Assembly: GCA_903838705.1 (NCBI GenBank)
Contig: CAILZL010000011.1
Span: 166,863 to 230,862, forward strand
Length of the DNA: 64,000 nt
From: an uncultured Pseudomonadota bacterium
GTDB lineage: Bacteria > Pseudomonadota > Gammaproteobacteria > Steroidobacterales > Steroidobacteraceae
Reading direction: 5' to 3'
In this document: in pieces, positions 43,869-53,375 of the stretch
Layout: each line of letters opens with the position of its first letter
Numbering within the stretch: position 1 is the first letter of the stretch
Program-made: the position numbers and the translations under genes
The notes under the pieces: generated by a model
Told to the model about the DNA's origin: nothing
Seen by the model: the letters and a program-made list of their open reading frames with translations, nothing else
Database searches by the model: none

Positions 43869-45977
43869 ATGCCCCGAATTTATCTATCGCGTGTGTGGCT
43901 GCTGTGTGCGCTGAGCTGGCTGGCGCTGTCGCCGGTGCGCGCTCAGGATCAGGTCTTCCAGCGTCCGGCCGCGCTGGAGCCGGCGATTTCATTCTGGAAG
44001 CGGGTGTACACCGAAGTGGGCACCACAGGCGGCTTCATTCATGACGATACGCGCATGGACGTGGTGTACGACGTGATGACCTTCCCCGAAGGCACACCCA
44101 GTGCCGAGCGCACCCGGCGCATTGAGGACCGGAAGAAGTTTGTGGTGGCGACCTTGCGCAAGCTGGCCGAGGGCGACGATCTGACCGATGATGAACAAAA
44201 GGTGCGTGCTGCCTGGCCGGAACACACATCAGCCAGTGAGTTTCGTGACGCAACTGAACGGGTGCGGTTCCAGCTGGGTCAGGCGGATCGCTTCAAGGAA
44301 GGCCTGATCCGCTCGGGTGCCTGGCGTGATGCGATCCGGCGTACTTTCAGAAGTCAGGGATTGCCCGAGGAGCTGGCGGCACTGCCGCATGTGGAATCTT
44401 CGTTCAACACCAATGCCTATTCCAAGGTGGGGGCGGCGGGCATGTGGCAGTTCATGCGCAGTACCGGCAAGCGTTTTCTGCGCATCGACAATGTGGTGGA
44501 TGAGCGCCTTGATCCTTACAAGGCAACGGCTGCTGCGGCCAATTTCATGCAACAGAATTTTGCAGTGGTGGCCAGCTGGCCGCTGGCGGTAACGGCCTAC
44601 AATCATGGTGCGGGTGGCATGTTGCGCGCCAAGGAACAGCTGGGCACTGATGATATCGGTGAGATCGTTCAGCGCTATCAGAGCAAGAGTTTCGGTTTTG
44701 CATCGCGCAATTTCTATGCGTGCTTTCTGGCGGCGCTGGAAATCGACAGCAATCCGGACAAATATTTTCCGGGCATCAAGCTGAATCCGCCCGATGCCAG
44801 CAAGGTGATGCCGATCAAGAGCTATACCTCGCTGCCCAGTCTGGCCAAGTCATTACAGATAGATACATCCTTGCTCAAACAACTGAATCCTGCGCTGATG
44901 GCACCGGTGTGGAGTGGCAGCAAACGCATTCCATCGGGCTTCGATCTGCGTGTGCCCGGTTCAGTGGATCAGATTGCCGCGTTACGCTCCTTGCCCAGCT
45001 CTGCAGTGGCCACTACACAGGTGCTGGATCAGAGTCATCGCGTGCGCAAGGGTGAGACGCTATCCACCATTGCTGCGAAATACGGCGTCAGCACCCAGCA
45101 ACTGGCCAAGCTGAATGGCTTGCGTCAGCCGTACCATGTGACGGTCGGTAAGCTTCTGAAACTGCCGGGTGCGGAGCAGGCCACGGTGGTGGCAAGTGCG
45201 GCAACACCTGCATCTGTGGTCGCAGCGGCCGGCAGCGTTGATCAGGAATTGCGTCATACCGTCAAGGCCGGTGACACACTGAACAAGATTGCGCAGCGTT
45301 ACTCAGTGTCTCTAAGCGAATTGCTTGCGCTGAACAAGCTGAGCAATGCCAATCAGATCAAGCTCGGTGAATCCCTGTTGATTCGTGCAGCAGGTGTACA
45401 GCCAGCCAATGCAGCCGAACCGGATGAACAGGTCATTTCACCGGCGACGCTGGCGCGTGCTGAAAAAGCAGAACCGAAATCCGAACGCGAAGCCGAGGCA
45501 TTGGGTCCTACACTGTTAGCTGGTGTGCAGGCCGCTGCTTCAGCGGATCCGGCTGACTATGCGGTGCGTGATGACAGCATGATTCGTGTTGAAGCAGGCG
45601 AAAGTCTGGGGCATTACGCGGAATGGTTGAATTCTTCACCTGCGATTCTGCGCAGCCTCAATCACCTGACCGCCAGTGCGCCGGTGCAACTGGGCAGTAT
45701 GCTCAAGCTGGATTTTTCGCATGTAACCATCAAGAACTTTGAAGCACGCCGGCTGGCATTTCATCAGCAGATGCAGGAAGCCTTTTTTGCCCAGTACCGC
45801 ATTGTCGAGAGCTATTCTTACGAACTGAAAAAAGGCGAGTCGATCTGGGCTCTATCACAGAAAGCCAACAACGTGCCGCTGTGGCTGCTGCGCCAATACA
45901 ATCCCGGTGTGGATCTGAATGATGTAAAACCCGGTACGAAACTGGTTATTCCCCGCATCAAACTGATTGAGGGCTGA
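43869..45977 (+). CDS. LysM-containing membrane-bound lytic transglycosylase, MltD-like
   Basis: About 702 residues. A signal peptide (MPRIYLSRVWLLCALSWLALSPVRAQ) precedes an N-terminal helical region and a family 1 lytic transglycosylase domain: ELAALPHVESSFNTNAYSKVGAAGMWQFMRSTGKRF with catalytic Glu near residue 176, and LAVTAYNHGAGGM. The C-terminal half holds four LysM-like repeats (starting near 390, 460, 572 and 652), more than the two of E. coli MltD. It cleaves peptidoglycan glycan strands with formation of anhydro-MurNAc. The start is set by the signal peptide; the frame opens at 43812. Its stop overlaps the start of the next gene (ATGA), so the two are coupled. Confidence 0.92.
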   Translation: MPRIYLSRVWLLCALSWLALSPVRAQDQVFQRPAALEPAISFWKRVYTEVGTTGGFIHDDTRMDVVYDVMTFPEGTPSAERTRRIEDRKKFVVATLRKLAEGDDLTDDEQKVRAAWPEHTSASEFRDATERVRFQLGQADRFKEGLIRSGAWRDAIRRTFRSQGLPEELAALPHVESSFNTNAYSKVGAAGMWQFMRSTGKRFLRIDNVVDERLDPYKATAAAANFMQQNFAVVASWPLAVTAYNHGAGGMLRAKEQLGTDDIGEIVQRYQSKSFGFASRNFYACFLAALEIDSNPDKYFPGIKLNPPDASKVMPIKSYTSLPSLAKSLQIDTSLLKQLNPALMAPVWSGSKRIPSGFDLRVPGSVDQIAALRSLPSSAVATTQVLDQSHRVRKGETLSTIAAKYGVSTQQLAKLNGLRQPYHVTVGKLLKLPGAEQATVVASAATPASVVAAAGSVDQELRHTVKAGDTLNKIAQRYSVSLSELLALNKLSNANQIKLGESLLIRAAGVQPANAAEPDEQVISPATLARAEKAEPKSEREAEALGPTLLAGVQAAASADPADYAVRDDSMIRVEAGESLGHYAEWLNSSPAILRSLNHLTASAPVQLGSMLKLDFSHVTIKNFEARRLAFHQQMQEAFFAQYRIVESYSYELKKGESIWALSQKANNVPLWLLRQYNPGVDLNDVKPGTKLVIPRIKLIEG

Positions 45978-46348
45978 TGAATAAGCTGCTGTTGATACTG
46001 CTGCTATCCGGATTGACTGCGTGTACCAGCATGCGGCTGGCAGGCACTGATGCGCTTGCTGCTGCTCAGCTGGCGCATGTGAACAGCGATTACCGTATCC
46101 GTGCCGGTGCGCCGGTCAGCGTTTATCTGCGCAGTGTGGATGGTCAGGCATTGCACTTCTGGCAGCATGCTGCTGATGTTGAGGCGGGTGCACATCGGCT
46201 GCTGGTGGATTGTTCGGTGCCGGCCTCGCAGAAGCTGTCACGTCATGAGCTTAATGTCACGCTCGAAGCGGGTGTGCATTACAACTTGCGTGCGGATGCG
46301 AATCCTCAGCAAGGCTGTACGCGTATCACTCTGGAAGAAAGCAACTGA
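45977..46348 (+). CDS. Small lipoprotein of unknown function in a cell-wall operon
   Basis: A 123-residue protein with a lipoprotein signal MNKLLLILLLSGLTACTS (lipobox LTAC). The mature part has an Ig-like look of short beta strands (APVSVYLRSVDGQALHF, HRLLVDCSVPA, HELNVTLEAGVHYNLRADAN) and conserved cysteines. No family was recognised. It is wedged between the transglycosylase and L,D-transpeptidase genes with overlapping stop/start codons on both sides, so a link to peptidoglycan turnover is inferred from context. Confidence 0.85.
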   Translation: MNKLLLILLLSGLTACTSMRLAGTDALAAAQLAHVNSDYRIRAGAPVSVYLRSVDGQALHFWQHAADVEAGAHRLLVDCSVPASQKLSRHELNVTLEAGVHYNLRADANPQQGCTRITLEESN

Positions 46349-46908
46349 TGCGGGTTGCACCTTACCTGTGCTTGCTATGGTTGAGCCTCATACCGGCGCA
46401 GCTGCCGGTCGCATATGCGGACGAGCAGGATGTTGATACAGATATAAGTTTCAGCAGTGAATCAGCTGTGTCCAGTGAGCTGCCCATGGCGGATCGGGTG
46501 GTAGTGCGCAAATCAGCACGCAAACTGGTGCTGCTGCATCGTGGCGAAATACTGCGTGAATACCCGGTGCATCTGGGCTTGCAGCCGGAAGGGCCCAAAA
46601 AGGCTGAAGGCGATTTCCGTACTCCGGAAGGGCACTACCAGCTGGGTCGTCGTAATCCGCAAAGCAGCTTCTTTCTCTCAGTACAGGTCAGTTATCCCAA
46701 TGATCAGGATCTGGCCCGTGCGCAGCGCAAAGGAATAAAACCCGGTGGTGCCATCATGGTTCATGGCCTGCCCAATGCACCCAGCAAGTCAGTTGAATAC
46801 TATCAACGCTTCGACTGGACTGACGGTTGCATCGCACTGAGTAATCCCGACATGGTGGAATTCTGGTTGATGACCCGCAGCGGCACACCCATCGATATCC
46901 TGCCCTGA
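46348..46908 (+). CDS. L,D-transpeptidase (YkuD domain)
   Basis: A 186-residue exported protein. After a signal (PYLCLLWLSLIPAQLPVAYA) and a linker comes a YkuD domain: VVVRKSARKLVLLHRGEILREYPVHLGLQPEGPKKAEGDFRTPEG, then IMVHGLPN and the catalytic motif DWTDGCIALSNPDM with the active Cys in DGCIAL. Such enzymes make 3-3 peptide cross-links in peptidoglycan or attach proteins to it. The start ATG overlaps the stop of the preceding lipoprotein gene (TGATG), so the three wall genes form one translationally coupled operon. Confidence 0.93.
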   Translation: MRVAPYLCLLWLSLIPAQLPVAYADEQDVDTDISFSSESAVSSELPMADRVVVRKSARKLVLLHRGEILREYPVHLGLQPEGPKKAEGDFRTPEGHYQLGRRNPQSSFFLSVQVSYPNDQDLARAQRKGIKPGGAIMVHGLPNAPSKSVEYYQRFDWTDGCIALSNPDMVEFWLMTRSGTPIDILP

Positions 46909-46930
46909 TGCAGACAATGGAATAACTATC

Positions 46931-48343
46931 TTGAGCAAGAAACTGGAATCGGACTCAGTCTCGGTCACGCAGGTTGAAGTGGATGACTTTGTCCACGCGC
47001 GTGTTTCACCACTGGGCAGCCTCGAAAATCTCTCGCAGCGCGAGGTGGCCCAGCTGTTATCTGCGGAACAGAGCGAGGTGTACCAGCTGTTCCGACGCTG
47101 TGCGCTGGCAGTGCTGAATTGCGGTAACGAAACGGACGATGCCCGCGCCATATTCGAGAAGTACAAAGATTTTGAAATTCATCTGGGCCGGCAGGCGTGG
47201 GGTGTAAAGCTGCAAATCCGCAATGCGCCAGCCAAGGCGTTTGTGGATGGGCAGATGATTCGCGGTATCAAGGAACATCTGTTTGCAGTGTTGCGCGACA
47301 TCATCTACATACACGATGCGATTCTCGGCACACAGCGTTTTGATCTGCATGAGACCAGCGGCCTGACCAACGCTGTGTATCACATCCTGCGCAATTCACG
47401 CATTCTGGATTACAAGGGACGGCCTGACCTGGTGGTGTGCTGGGGCGGTCACTCGATCAGCCCGGCTGAATACGATTACACCAAGAAAGTCGGGTATGAA
47501 CTCGGTCTGCGCGGCCTGAGTGTGTGCACAGGCTGCGGCCCGGGTGCAATGAAAGGGCCCATGAAAGGCGCAACCATCGGTCACGCCAAGCAGCGTATTC
47601 GTGATGGAAGATATATCGGCATGACCGAGCCCGGCATCATTGCTGCCGAGCCGCCTAATCCCATTGTGAATCAACTGGTGATCATGCCGGATATCGAAAA
47701 GCGGCTGGAAGCATTCGTACGTACGGGTCATGGCATCATCGTATTTCCGGGTGGCGCGGGCACGGCAGAAGAAATTCTCTATCTGCTCGGCATTCTGCTT
47801 GATCCCGCCAATGCCGATCATCCCTATCCGCTGGTGTTCACGGGCCCGGCATCATCGGCTGAATACTTCCAGAAGATTGATCAATTCATTCTCGCCACAC
47901 TCGGTGAGACGGCGCGTTCACGCTACAGGATTATCGTCGACGATCCGGCCCAGGCAGCGCGTGAAATGTCCCGCGGTATGGATGTAGTGCGGGAGTTTCG
48001 TCGTGCGCGCAGTGATGCCTATAACTTCAACTGGCTGCTGAAGATTCCCTTCGAATTCCAGATGCCGTTCGAACCCACTCATGAAGCAATGGCGGGACTG
48101 TCATTGCAGCGCGATCTGCCACCGCATGTACTGGCCGCCAATCTGCGTCGCGCATTTTCCGGCATTGTGGCGGGCAATGTGAAAGAGCAGGGTGTGCGTG
48201 CCATCGAGCAATTCGGGCCTTATGAATTACATGGCGATTCACACATCATGAGTCTATTGGATGATCTGCTCGCCGCGTTCGTCGCGCAGCGGCGCATGAA
48301 GCTGCAAGGTGAATACAAGCCATGTTATCGCGTGGTCAAGTGA
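46931..48343 (+). CDS. ppnN: Nucleotide 5'-monophosphate nucleosidase PpnN
   Basis: A 470-residue LOG-family enzyme that hydrolyses purine and pyrimidine nucleoside monophosphates to base and ribose 5-phosphate; in E. coli it is activated by ppGpp. The N-terminal regulatory part (HARVSPLGSLENLSQREVAQLL) and the LOG core (NMVVCWGGHSI-like LVVCWGGHSISPAEYDYTKKVG, VCTGCGPGAMKGPMKGATIGHA, GIIVFPGGAGTAEEILYLLGIL) are highly like E. coli YgdH. The first codon used here is a TTG at 46931; no nearby in-frame ATG precedes the conserved region, so the start rests on homology. Confidence 0.94.
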   Translation: MSKKLESDSVSVTQVEVDDFVHARVSPLGSLENLSQREVAQLLSAEQSEVYQLFRRCALAVLNCGNETDDARAIFEKYKDFEIHLGRQAWGVKLQIRNAPAKAFVDGQMIRGIKEHLFAVLRDIIYIHDAILGTQRFDLHETSGLTNAVYHILRNSRILDYKGRPDLVVCWGGHSISPAEYDYTKKVGYELGLRGLSVCTGCGPGAMKGPMKGATIGHAKQRIRDGRYIGMTEPGIIAAEPPNPIVNQLVIMPDIEKRLEAFVRTGHGIIVFPGGAGTAEEILYLLGILLDPANADHPYPLVFTGPASSAEYFQKIDQFILATLGETARSRYRIIVDDPAQAAREMSRGMDVVREFRRARSDAYNFNWLLKIPFEFQMPFEPTHEAMAGLSLQRDLPPHVLAANLRRAFSGIVAGNVKEQGVRAIEQFGPYELHGDSHIMSLLDDLLAAFVAQRRMKLQGEYKPCYRVVK

Positions 48344-48475
48344 TTGCAGCTTGAACATAACCGGAACGAAAGCGCGACGCTTCCCGCAGTCCCCGTGCAT
48401 GCCATTGCGAGTGTGATGCAGTTCCTCCTGACGGCAAGTGCTTGCCGCATAGTCTGCAGCCACGGAGGAATCACC

Positions 48476-48688
48476 ATGTCAGAACGCAATTTCGATGAAT
48501 TGACTGCGACGGGCGCACACCGGGTGTGGCGCGGGGGTGTTGGCGCATCCTCGGCACGCAGCTGGCTGAACCGCTCACAACCGGCCAATCCACGCCATGC
48601 TGCCATTACCAGCAAGCTGGCGAATTTTCCAAACTATCGCAGCTGGGCAGAGAAAGTGAATACAGCCTGGCACAAGGAAGAAGAGTAG
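48476..48688 (+). CDS. Hypothetical 70-residue protein
   Basis: An ATG at 48476 with a good binding site (GGAGG 8 bases upstream) opens 70 codons. The product is polar, basic in the middle (RVWRGGVGASSARSWLNR) and contains a Trp/Tyr-rich end (NFPNYRSWAEKVNTAWHKEEE). No transmembrane segment or known motif is seen. A short inverted repeat, CGGCAAG-TG-CTTGCCG (48432-48447), lies 28 bases before the ATG. It follows ppnN and converges with the ParA-like gene. Confidence 0.6.
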   Translation: MSERNFDELTATGAHRVWRGGVGASSARSWLNRSQPANPRHAAITSKLANFPNYRSWAEKVNTAWHKEEE

Positions 48689-48732
48689 GAAGTTGCTTGC
48701 CGACCTTATTCTGGTCTTGCCTCACGCCAAAT

Positions 48733-49506
48733 TTATTTGAGGCCGGGCTGGATAAGGTCAAGGGACTCGGTGAGTCCCGTCTTATTCTCTTTCGGGTCGC
48801 GCGCAGCCAGCGCGGGACCCGGCGGAAAGCCCAAATCCGCCTGCTGTGACGGCGAGTTGTTCCGGTGAGACAGCCAGCCGAGCAACGGCTGCCACTGTTC
48901 CAGATCTTCTCTCACGCTGTACGACTTCATCTCGAACAAACCGATGCCATGATCGAAGGCGCGCACATAGGCCTGTGAATCACGTAGGGTGGCAACCACC
49001 GGAATCTGCAATGAATAGAGAAACTTCATCAGCGAGCGATACATCAGCGTATTGCGTCTGACACGGTTGGCAATGATGCCGATGCGCTGTTCGTGACGTT
49101 TGATCTTGGCGATCAGCAACAAATCAGAGATACAGCGTATAGCAGCATGTATGTCGATATCCGAGGGTAGTACGGGTACAAGTATCGCCTGCGCATCGCG
49201 GGTGAGATCCGGAAAACGTTGCGGATCAATGGCTGCCGGGGAATCCACAATGACCACTTTGCTGTCAGGTTGCACACGCAGGGCAAAACTGCGGGTCACT
49301 CCGGCTTTGCGTTCAAAACCGGCCACGCCATATACATGTGGTTGCTGCGTGGTGCGTTTGCTCAGCCAGCGCATGCTGGACCCTTGCGGATCCAGATCCA
49401 TGATGGTCGGTTTCTGATCCTGCACGGCGAAATAACTGGCCAGATTGGTGGCCACTGTTGACTTGCCAGACCCTCCTTTGGGGTTGAGTACCACGATTTT
49501 TTGCAT
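48733..49506 (-). CDS. ParA/MinD-like ATPase
   Basis: A 257-residue P-loop ATPase of the ParA type. The deviant Walker A NPKGGSGKSTVATNLASYFA begins near residue 8, Walker A' is TIMDLDPQGSSMRWL, and VVIVDSPAAIDPQ is the switch region. ParA-like proteins position chromosomes, plasmids or protein clusters. No parB partner is next to it, so it is an orphan of the chromosomal type, possibly for positioning a protein complex. The start at 49506 is at the P-loop-proximal Met, typical for short ParA proteins. Confidence 0.9.
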   Translation of the reverse strand: MQKIVVLNPKGGSGKSTVATNLASYFAVQDQKPTIMDLDPQGSSMRWLSKRTTQQPHVYGVAGFERKAGVTRSFALRVQPDSKVVIVDSPAAIDPQRFPDLTRDAQAILVPVLPSDIDIHAAIRCISDLLLIAKIKRHEQRIGIIANRVRRNTLMYRSLMKFLYSLQIPVVATLRDSQAYVRAFDHGIGLFEMKSYSVREDLEQWQPLLGWLSHRNNSPSQQADLGFPPGPALAARDPKENKTGLTESLDLIQPGLK

Positions 49507-49705
49507 CGTCGATTACCACAAATCGCTGCGTGCGGATGACCAGCCTACCCCAGTAAGGGGGTGGGCTGGCAAGTCATGCCGGTTTCGGGGTGGCTGCGCA
49601 GCTATCCATTTGACAGAAACACTACGTGCCACGGTGCCCTGTGAGTCGGCTCACACCCCTGATTTTCCAGTATGGATACAGTGTCTGCCCGCCCGGATAG
49701 ACCCC

Positions 49706-49933
49706 ATGGAAATCATCCTGCTCCTGCTTGACGAACTTGACGATGCCACTGCCACTTTGCGCATGTGGGTGCCGCAGATGCTCGGATTCCTGATCGCCTG
49801 CGGCCTGCTGGCGGCCAGTGTTTCCCTGCTGATGCACTGGCCCTGGGTGGCCGCCGGAATACTGCTGCTGACCCTGTGGGTGTGTTTTACCCCGGGGTTT
49901 CGTATAAAGCCGGTTCCCGCGCCTGAAAATTGA
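49706..49933 (+). CDS. Small predicted membrane protein
   Basis: From the ATG at 49706 the frame encodes 75 residues: a short acidic lead (MEIILLLLDELDDATATLR), then two hydrophobic helices (MLGFLIACGLLAASVSLLMHW and VAAGILLLTLWVCFTPGF) and a short tail. The frame opens earlier, at 49445, but that part is antisense to the ParA gene. There is no clear binding site. It lies between the divergent ParA gene and htpG. No family was recognised. Confidence 0.5.
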   Translation: MEIILLLLDELDDATATLRMWVPQMLGFLIACGLLAASVSLLMHWPWVAAGILLLTLWVCFTPGFRIKPVPAPEN

Positions 49934-50084
49934 GCAGTCGTAATTAAGCCGCCGCGCCTGCGCCGGACGGCTTGAAAAATCACGATACGCCCCCACACAG
50001 GGGAAACTCCCCATGATGTTCGTGCCGGTCGCTGTTCGCGGCTGCTGGTGCGGGCTGTTTGCAAATTTCTGACAGGGCGCAACC

Positions 50085-51983
50085 ATGACGACCACTACTG
50101 CAAAAGAAACACTGGGCTTTCAGGCCGAGGTAAAGCAGCTGCTCAAGCTGATGATTCATTCTTTGTATTCGCATAAGGAAATTTTCCTGCGCGAGTTGAT
50201 TTCCAACGCATCGGATGCCTGTGACAAATTGCGCTTTGAGTCACTGGCTAATCCGGCCTTGATGGGCAGCGAGAGTGATCTGAGCATTCGCATCGAGCTG
50301 GATGATCAGAAACACACCATCAGCATCATCGACAATGGCATTGGCATGACCCGTCAGGAAGCCATTGATCATCTGGGCACCATTGCCCGTTCCGGCACTG
50401 CCGAGTTTCTCGGACGCATGACCGGCGATCAGAAAAAAGACGCACAGTTGATTGGCCAGTTCGGTGTGGGCTTTTATTCATCCTTCATAGTTGCAGATCA
50501 GGTGGAAGTATTCACCCGCAAGGCAGGCGCCGCTCCCGAAGAAGGCGTGCACTGGGAATCTCGTGCTGAGGGTGACTTCAATGTAGAGAGTGTGCTGCTG
50601 CCTGAGCGTGGTACCCGCATTGTGCTGCACCTCAAAGAAGCCGAGCAGGAGTTCGCCAGTGATTACCGGGTACGTTCCCTGGTGCGCCGTTATTCGGATC
50701 ACATCGCGTTTCCGGTTCGCATGAAAAAGCCGGCTACCAAGGATGATGAAGGCAAGCAGGAGAGCCCGGAATTTGAAGCAGTCAATCATGCGCAGGCGCT
50801 GTGGACCCGCAACCGTGCTGAGCTCAAGGACGAAGATTACAAAGAGTTCTACAAGCATGTGACCCACGATTACAGCGAGCCTCTGGCCTGGCAGCACAAC
50901 AAGGTCGAGGGTGCGAAGGAATACACCAGTCTGTTGTATCTGCCGTCGCATGCACCTTTCGATCTGTATCAGCGTGATGCTGCGCGGGGTGTGAAGCTGT
51001 ATGTGCGGCGCGTATTCATCATGGATGATGCCGAACAGTTTCTGCCCTTGTATATGCGCTTCGTCAAAGGCGTGGTTGATTCGGCCGATTTGCCCCTGAA
51101 CGTATCGCGTGAGCTGTTGCAGCAAGACGAATCCATTGAAGCCATGCGCGGCGCGCTGACCCGTCGTGTGCTGGATATGCTGGCAAAACTGGCCAAGGAA
51201 GACAGCGAGAAATATGCGGCTTTCTGGAAGGAGTTCGGCAATGTCCTGAAAGAAGGGCCTGCTGAAGATTTCGCTAATCGCGAACGTATTGCCAAATTGC
51301 TGCGCTTCTCCAGTACGCATGACAACAAACAGGAACAGGCGATTTCGCTGGACGATTACGTGTCACGCATGAAATCCGGTCAGGACAAGATTTATTACGT
51401 GATTGCGGACAGTTTCTCTGCTGCACGCTCCAGCCCGCATCTGGAAGTGCTCAGGCAGAAGGGCATTGAAGTGTTGCTGCTCAGTGAGCGGGTAGATGAA
51501 TGGCTGATGGATCATCTGCGCGAATTCGATGGCAAGCAGCTGCGGAATGTGGCACGTGGCGATCTGGATCTGTCTGCCATTGAAGGCGGGGAAGACAAGC
51601 AGGATCGTGAAGCGCTGGCAAAGGATAATGCGGAATTGACTGAACGCATCCAGAATTTGCTCAAGGAGCAGGTTTCAGCAGTGCGTGTGACAACCCGCCT
51701 GAGTGATTCACCCGCTGTGCTGGTGGTGGGTGAGCATGACATGAGTCCGCAGATGCGCCGGATCATGGAAGCAGCCGGACAGAAAATGCCAGCCACCAAG
51801 CCCACACTGGAAATCAATCCTGCGCATCCATTGTTGAAGCGCCTTGCTGCCCTGCCAGCAGGAGATGCCTTCAATGATCTGGCAACGCTGTTACAGGAAC
51901 AGGCCATGCTGGCCAATGGTGAACAGTTGCCCGAACCGGCTGCATTCGTGCAGCGATTGAACCGGTTGTTGCTGGCTGACTGA
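50085..51983 (+). CDS. htpG: Molecular chaperone HtpG (Hsp90)
   Basis: A 632-residue Hsp90 homologue. The GHKL ATPase domain is intact ([69 protein letters not shown]), followed by the middle domain ([43 protein letters not shown]) and the C-terminal dimerisation part. It is an ATP-driven chaperone for late folding. The gene stands alone with its own upstream region and no visible sigma-32 site was checked in detail. Confidence 0.98.
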   Translation: MTTTTAKETLGFQAEVKQLLKLMIHSLYSHKEIFLRELISNASDACDKLRFESLANPALMGSESDLSIRIELDDQKHTISIIDNGIGMTRQEAIDHLGTIARSGTAEFLGRMTGDQKKDAQLIGQFGVGFYSSFIVADQVEVFTRKAGAAPEEGVHWESRAEGDFNVESVLLPERGTRIVLHLKEAEQEFASDYRVRSLVRRYSDHIAFPVRMKKPATKDDEGKQESPEFEAVNHAQALWTRNRAELKDEDYKEFYKHVTHDYSEPLAWQHNKVEGAKEYTSLLYLPSHAPFDLYQRDAARGVKLYVRRVFIMDDAEQFLPLYMRFVKGVVDSADLPLNVSRELLQQDESIEAMRGALTRRVLDMLAKLAKEDSEKYAAFWKEFGNVLKEGPAEDFANRERIAKLLRFSSTHDNKQEQAISLDDYVSRMKSGQDKIYYVIADSFSAARSSPHLEVLRQKGIEVLLLSERVDEWLMDHLREFDGKQLRNVARGDLDLSAIEGGEDKQDREALAKDNAELTERIQNLLKEQVSAVRVTTRLSDSPAVLVVGEHDMSPQMRRIMEAAGQKMPATKPTLEINPAHPLLKRLAALPAGDAFNDLATLLQEQAMLANGEQLPEPAAFVQRLNRLLLAD

Positions 51984-52156
51984 CAATGCAGCCGCCCTGA
52001 ATCTGAATCGGATTCAGGGTGGCGTCAGCATTTGTCCAGAGGTGCGTCACTGATCCTGAGCGCACCTGATCAATCTGAGAAATTAAACTGAGTTCGGGGT
52101 TTCAGGTGAGCCCTGCTGACAGGCTCAGACAAGCCCGAATAGTGCGGAGAATAAAC

Positions 52157-52789
52157 ATGGCTCATCAGCCGCCCCTGCCCGAGGCAGTCATCATTCCCGG
52201 ACCGTGCGGTGCTCTGCAGGCTATTGTTGAAGCACCGGATTCACCCACCGCCATTGCAATTGTCTGTCATCCCCATCCCTTGCACGGCGGCACCATGACC
52301 AACAAGGTTGCACATGCGCTGGCGCGCAGCTGCAATGAGTGCGGCATGGTGAGTGTGCGTTTCAACTACCGTGGTGTAGGTCAAAGTGCAGGCAGCTACG
52401 ATAACGGTGCAGGTGAAACTGAGGATGCATTGGCAGCTGTTCGCTGGGCGCAAACACGCTGGCCCGGAAAGGTGCTGTATCTGGCCGGGTTTTCCTTCGG
52501 TGGTGGTGTAGCGTTACGTGCGGCGCTCCAGACTGATTGCGTCGGACTGATTACTGTTGCGCCTGCGATTGCGCGGGATGCGCCTCCTGCACAATTGCCG
52601 GCCTGTCCCTGGTTGCTGGTTCAGGGCGATGCGGATGATGTGGTGCCTGCTGCGATGGTGCTGGAGTGGGTTGATGCCCTATCTATCAAGCCTGAGGTCA
52701 GGATGCTGTCTGACGCTGGCCATTTTTTTCATGGTCGCCTGATCGAACTGCGCGAGATAGTGTGTGACTGGTTGCGCCTTCGTCTCTGA
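52157..52789 (+). CDS. Alpha/beta hydrolase (YfbR-like CHPHP type)
   Basis: About 210 residues of an alpha/beta hydrolase group marked by IAIVCHPHPLHGGTMTNKVAHALARS, VRFNYRGVGQSAGSYDNGAGETEDALAA and the nucleophile elbow LAGFSFGGGVALRA, where Ser is catalytic. An Asp in QGDADDVVPA and a His in GHFFHGRL complete the likely triad. Substrate is unknown. The start at 52157 has a binding site (GGAGA) and fits the family; the frame opens 17 codons earlier. It converges with the HU-like gene. Confidence 0.88.
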   Translation: MAHQPPLPEAVIIPGPCGALQAIVEAPDSPTAIAIVCHPHPLHGGTMTNKVAHALARSCNECGMVSVRFNYRGVGQSAGSYDNGAGETEDALAAVRWAQTRWPGKVLYLAGFSFGGGVALRAALQTDCVGLITVAPAIARDAPPAQLPACPWLLVQGDADDVVPAAMVLEWVDALSIKPEVRMLSDAGHFFHGRLIELREIVCDWLRLRL

Positions 52790-52816
52790 TCAACTTAACA
52801 CCAAGAAAAGCAGCAT

Positions 52817-52855
52817 AAAAAAACACGGCCCGAGCTGTCAGACAGTCCGGGTCGT
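52817..52855 (-). terminator. Terminator of the HU-like gene
   Basis: On the minus strand ACGACCCGGACTGT pairs with ACAGCTCGGGCCGT with one or two mismatches (plus 52825-52855) and is followed by TTTTTTT (plus 52817-52823). It lies 31 bases past the HU-like stop. The stem also lies downstream of the convergent hydrolase gene, though that side has only a short T run. Confidence 0.75.
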
Positions 52856-52885
52856 TTGCGTTACTGCGCAGTGCAGTATGCGGTT

Positions 52886-53197
52886 TTAGTTCACCATTTC
52901 CTTGAGTGACTTCAGTGCTGCGGCGCGCACTTTCTTGCTGGCTGGCTTGGCCTTGAAAGTGGTTTCTTCGCCGGTGAAAGGATTGATTCCCTTGCGAGCC
53001 TTGGTAGCAGGCTTTTTCACCACTTTCAGCTTCAGCAGGCCGGGCAGTGTGAATACACCTGCACCACGCAGGCTCTTCTTGATGATGCCGTTGAGTGATT
53101 CAAAAACTTCGCCAGCCTGTTTCTTGGTCAGACCGGTGTCCTTGGCAACCTGGGCCAGGATTTCAGACTTGGTCGGTGCTGCATTCTTCTTTGCCAT
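52886..53197 (-). CDS. HU/IHF-type DNA-binding protein
   Basis: A 103-residue nucleoid protein of the HU family. TKSEILAQVAKDTGLTKKQAGEVFESLNGIIKKSL is the helical dimerisation half, GVFTLPGLLKLKVVKKPATKARKGINPFTGEETTFKAKPASKKVRAAALKSLKEM is the arm and C-terminal half. The arm lacks the exact RNPxTG of classic HU and has KGINPFTGE. It is longer than HU (90) owing to an N-terminal extension. It carries many Lys and would bend or coat DNA. Terminated by an intrinsic hairpin. Confidence 0.92.
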   Translation of the reverse strand: MAKKNAAPTKSEILAQVAKDTGLTKKQAGEVFESLNGIIKKSLRGAGVFTLPGLLKLKVVKKPATKARKGINPFTGEETTFKAKPASKKVRAAALKSLKEMVN

Positions 53198-53375
53198 TTC
53201 GTGCTCCTGATTGGTCAGTGTGTGTTGTAAGTCGAGTTATTGGAATAGAGGGTGTCAAAGTCGTGCGGAAAAATACCACAAGATTTACCGATGTATAAAC
53301 TTTCCTGAAAAATATCTTTCTCCTGCCTTTATCGGGCTAAACAGGGTTTTCCCGTTGCGGCATCCTTTTCCTGAT

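Noticed and set aside
50478..51320. Long minus-strand open frame antisense to htpG
   Set aside because: It is fully covered by the Hsp90 gene and has no binding site or family similarity.
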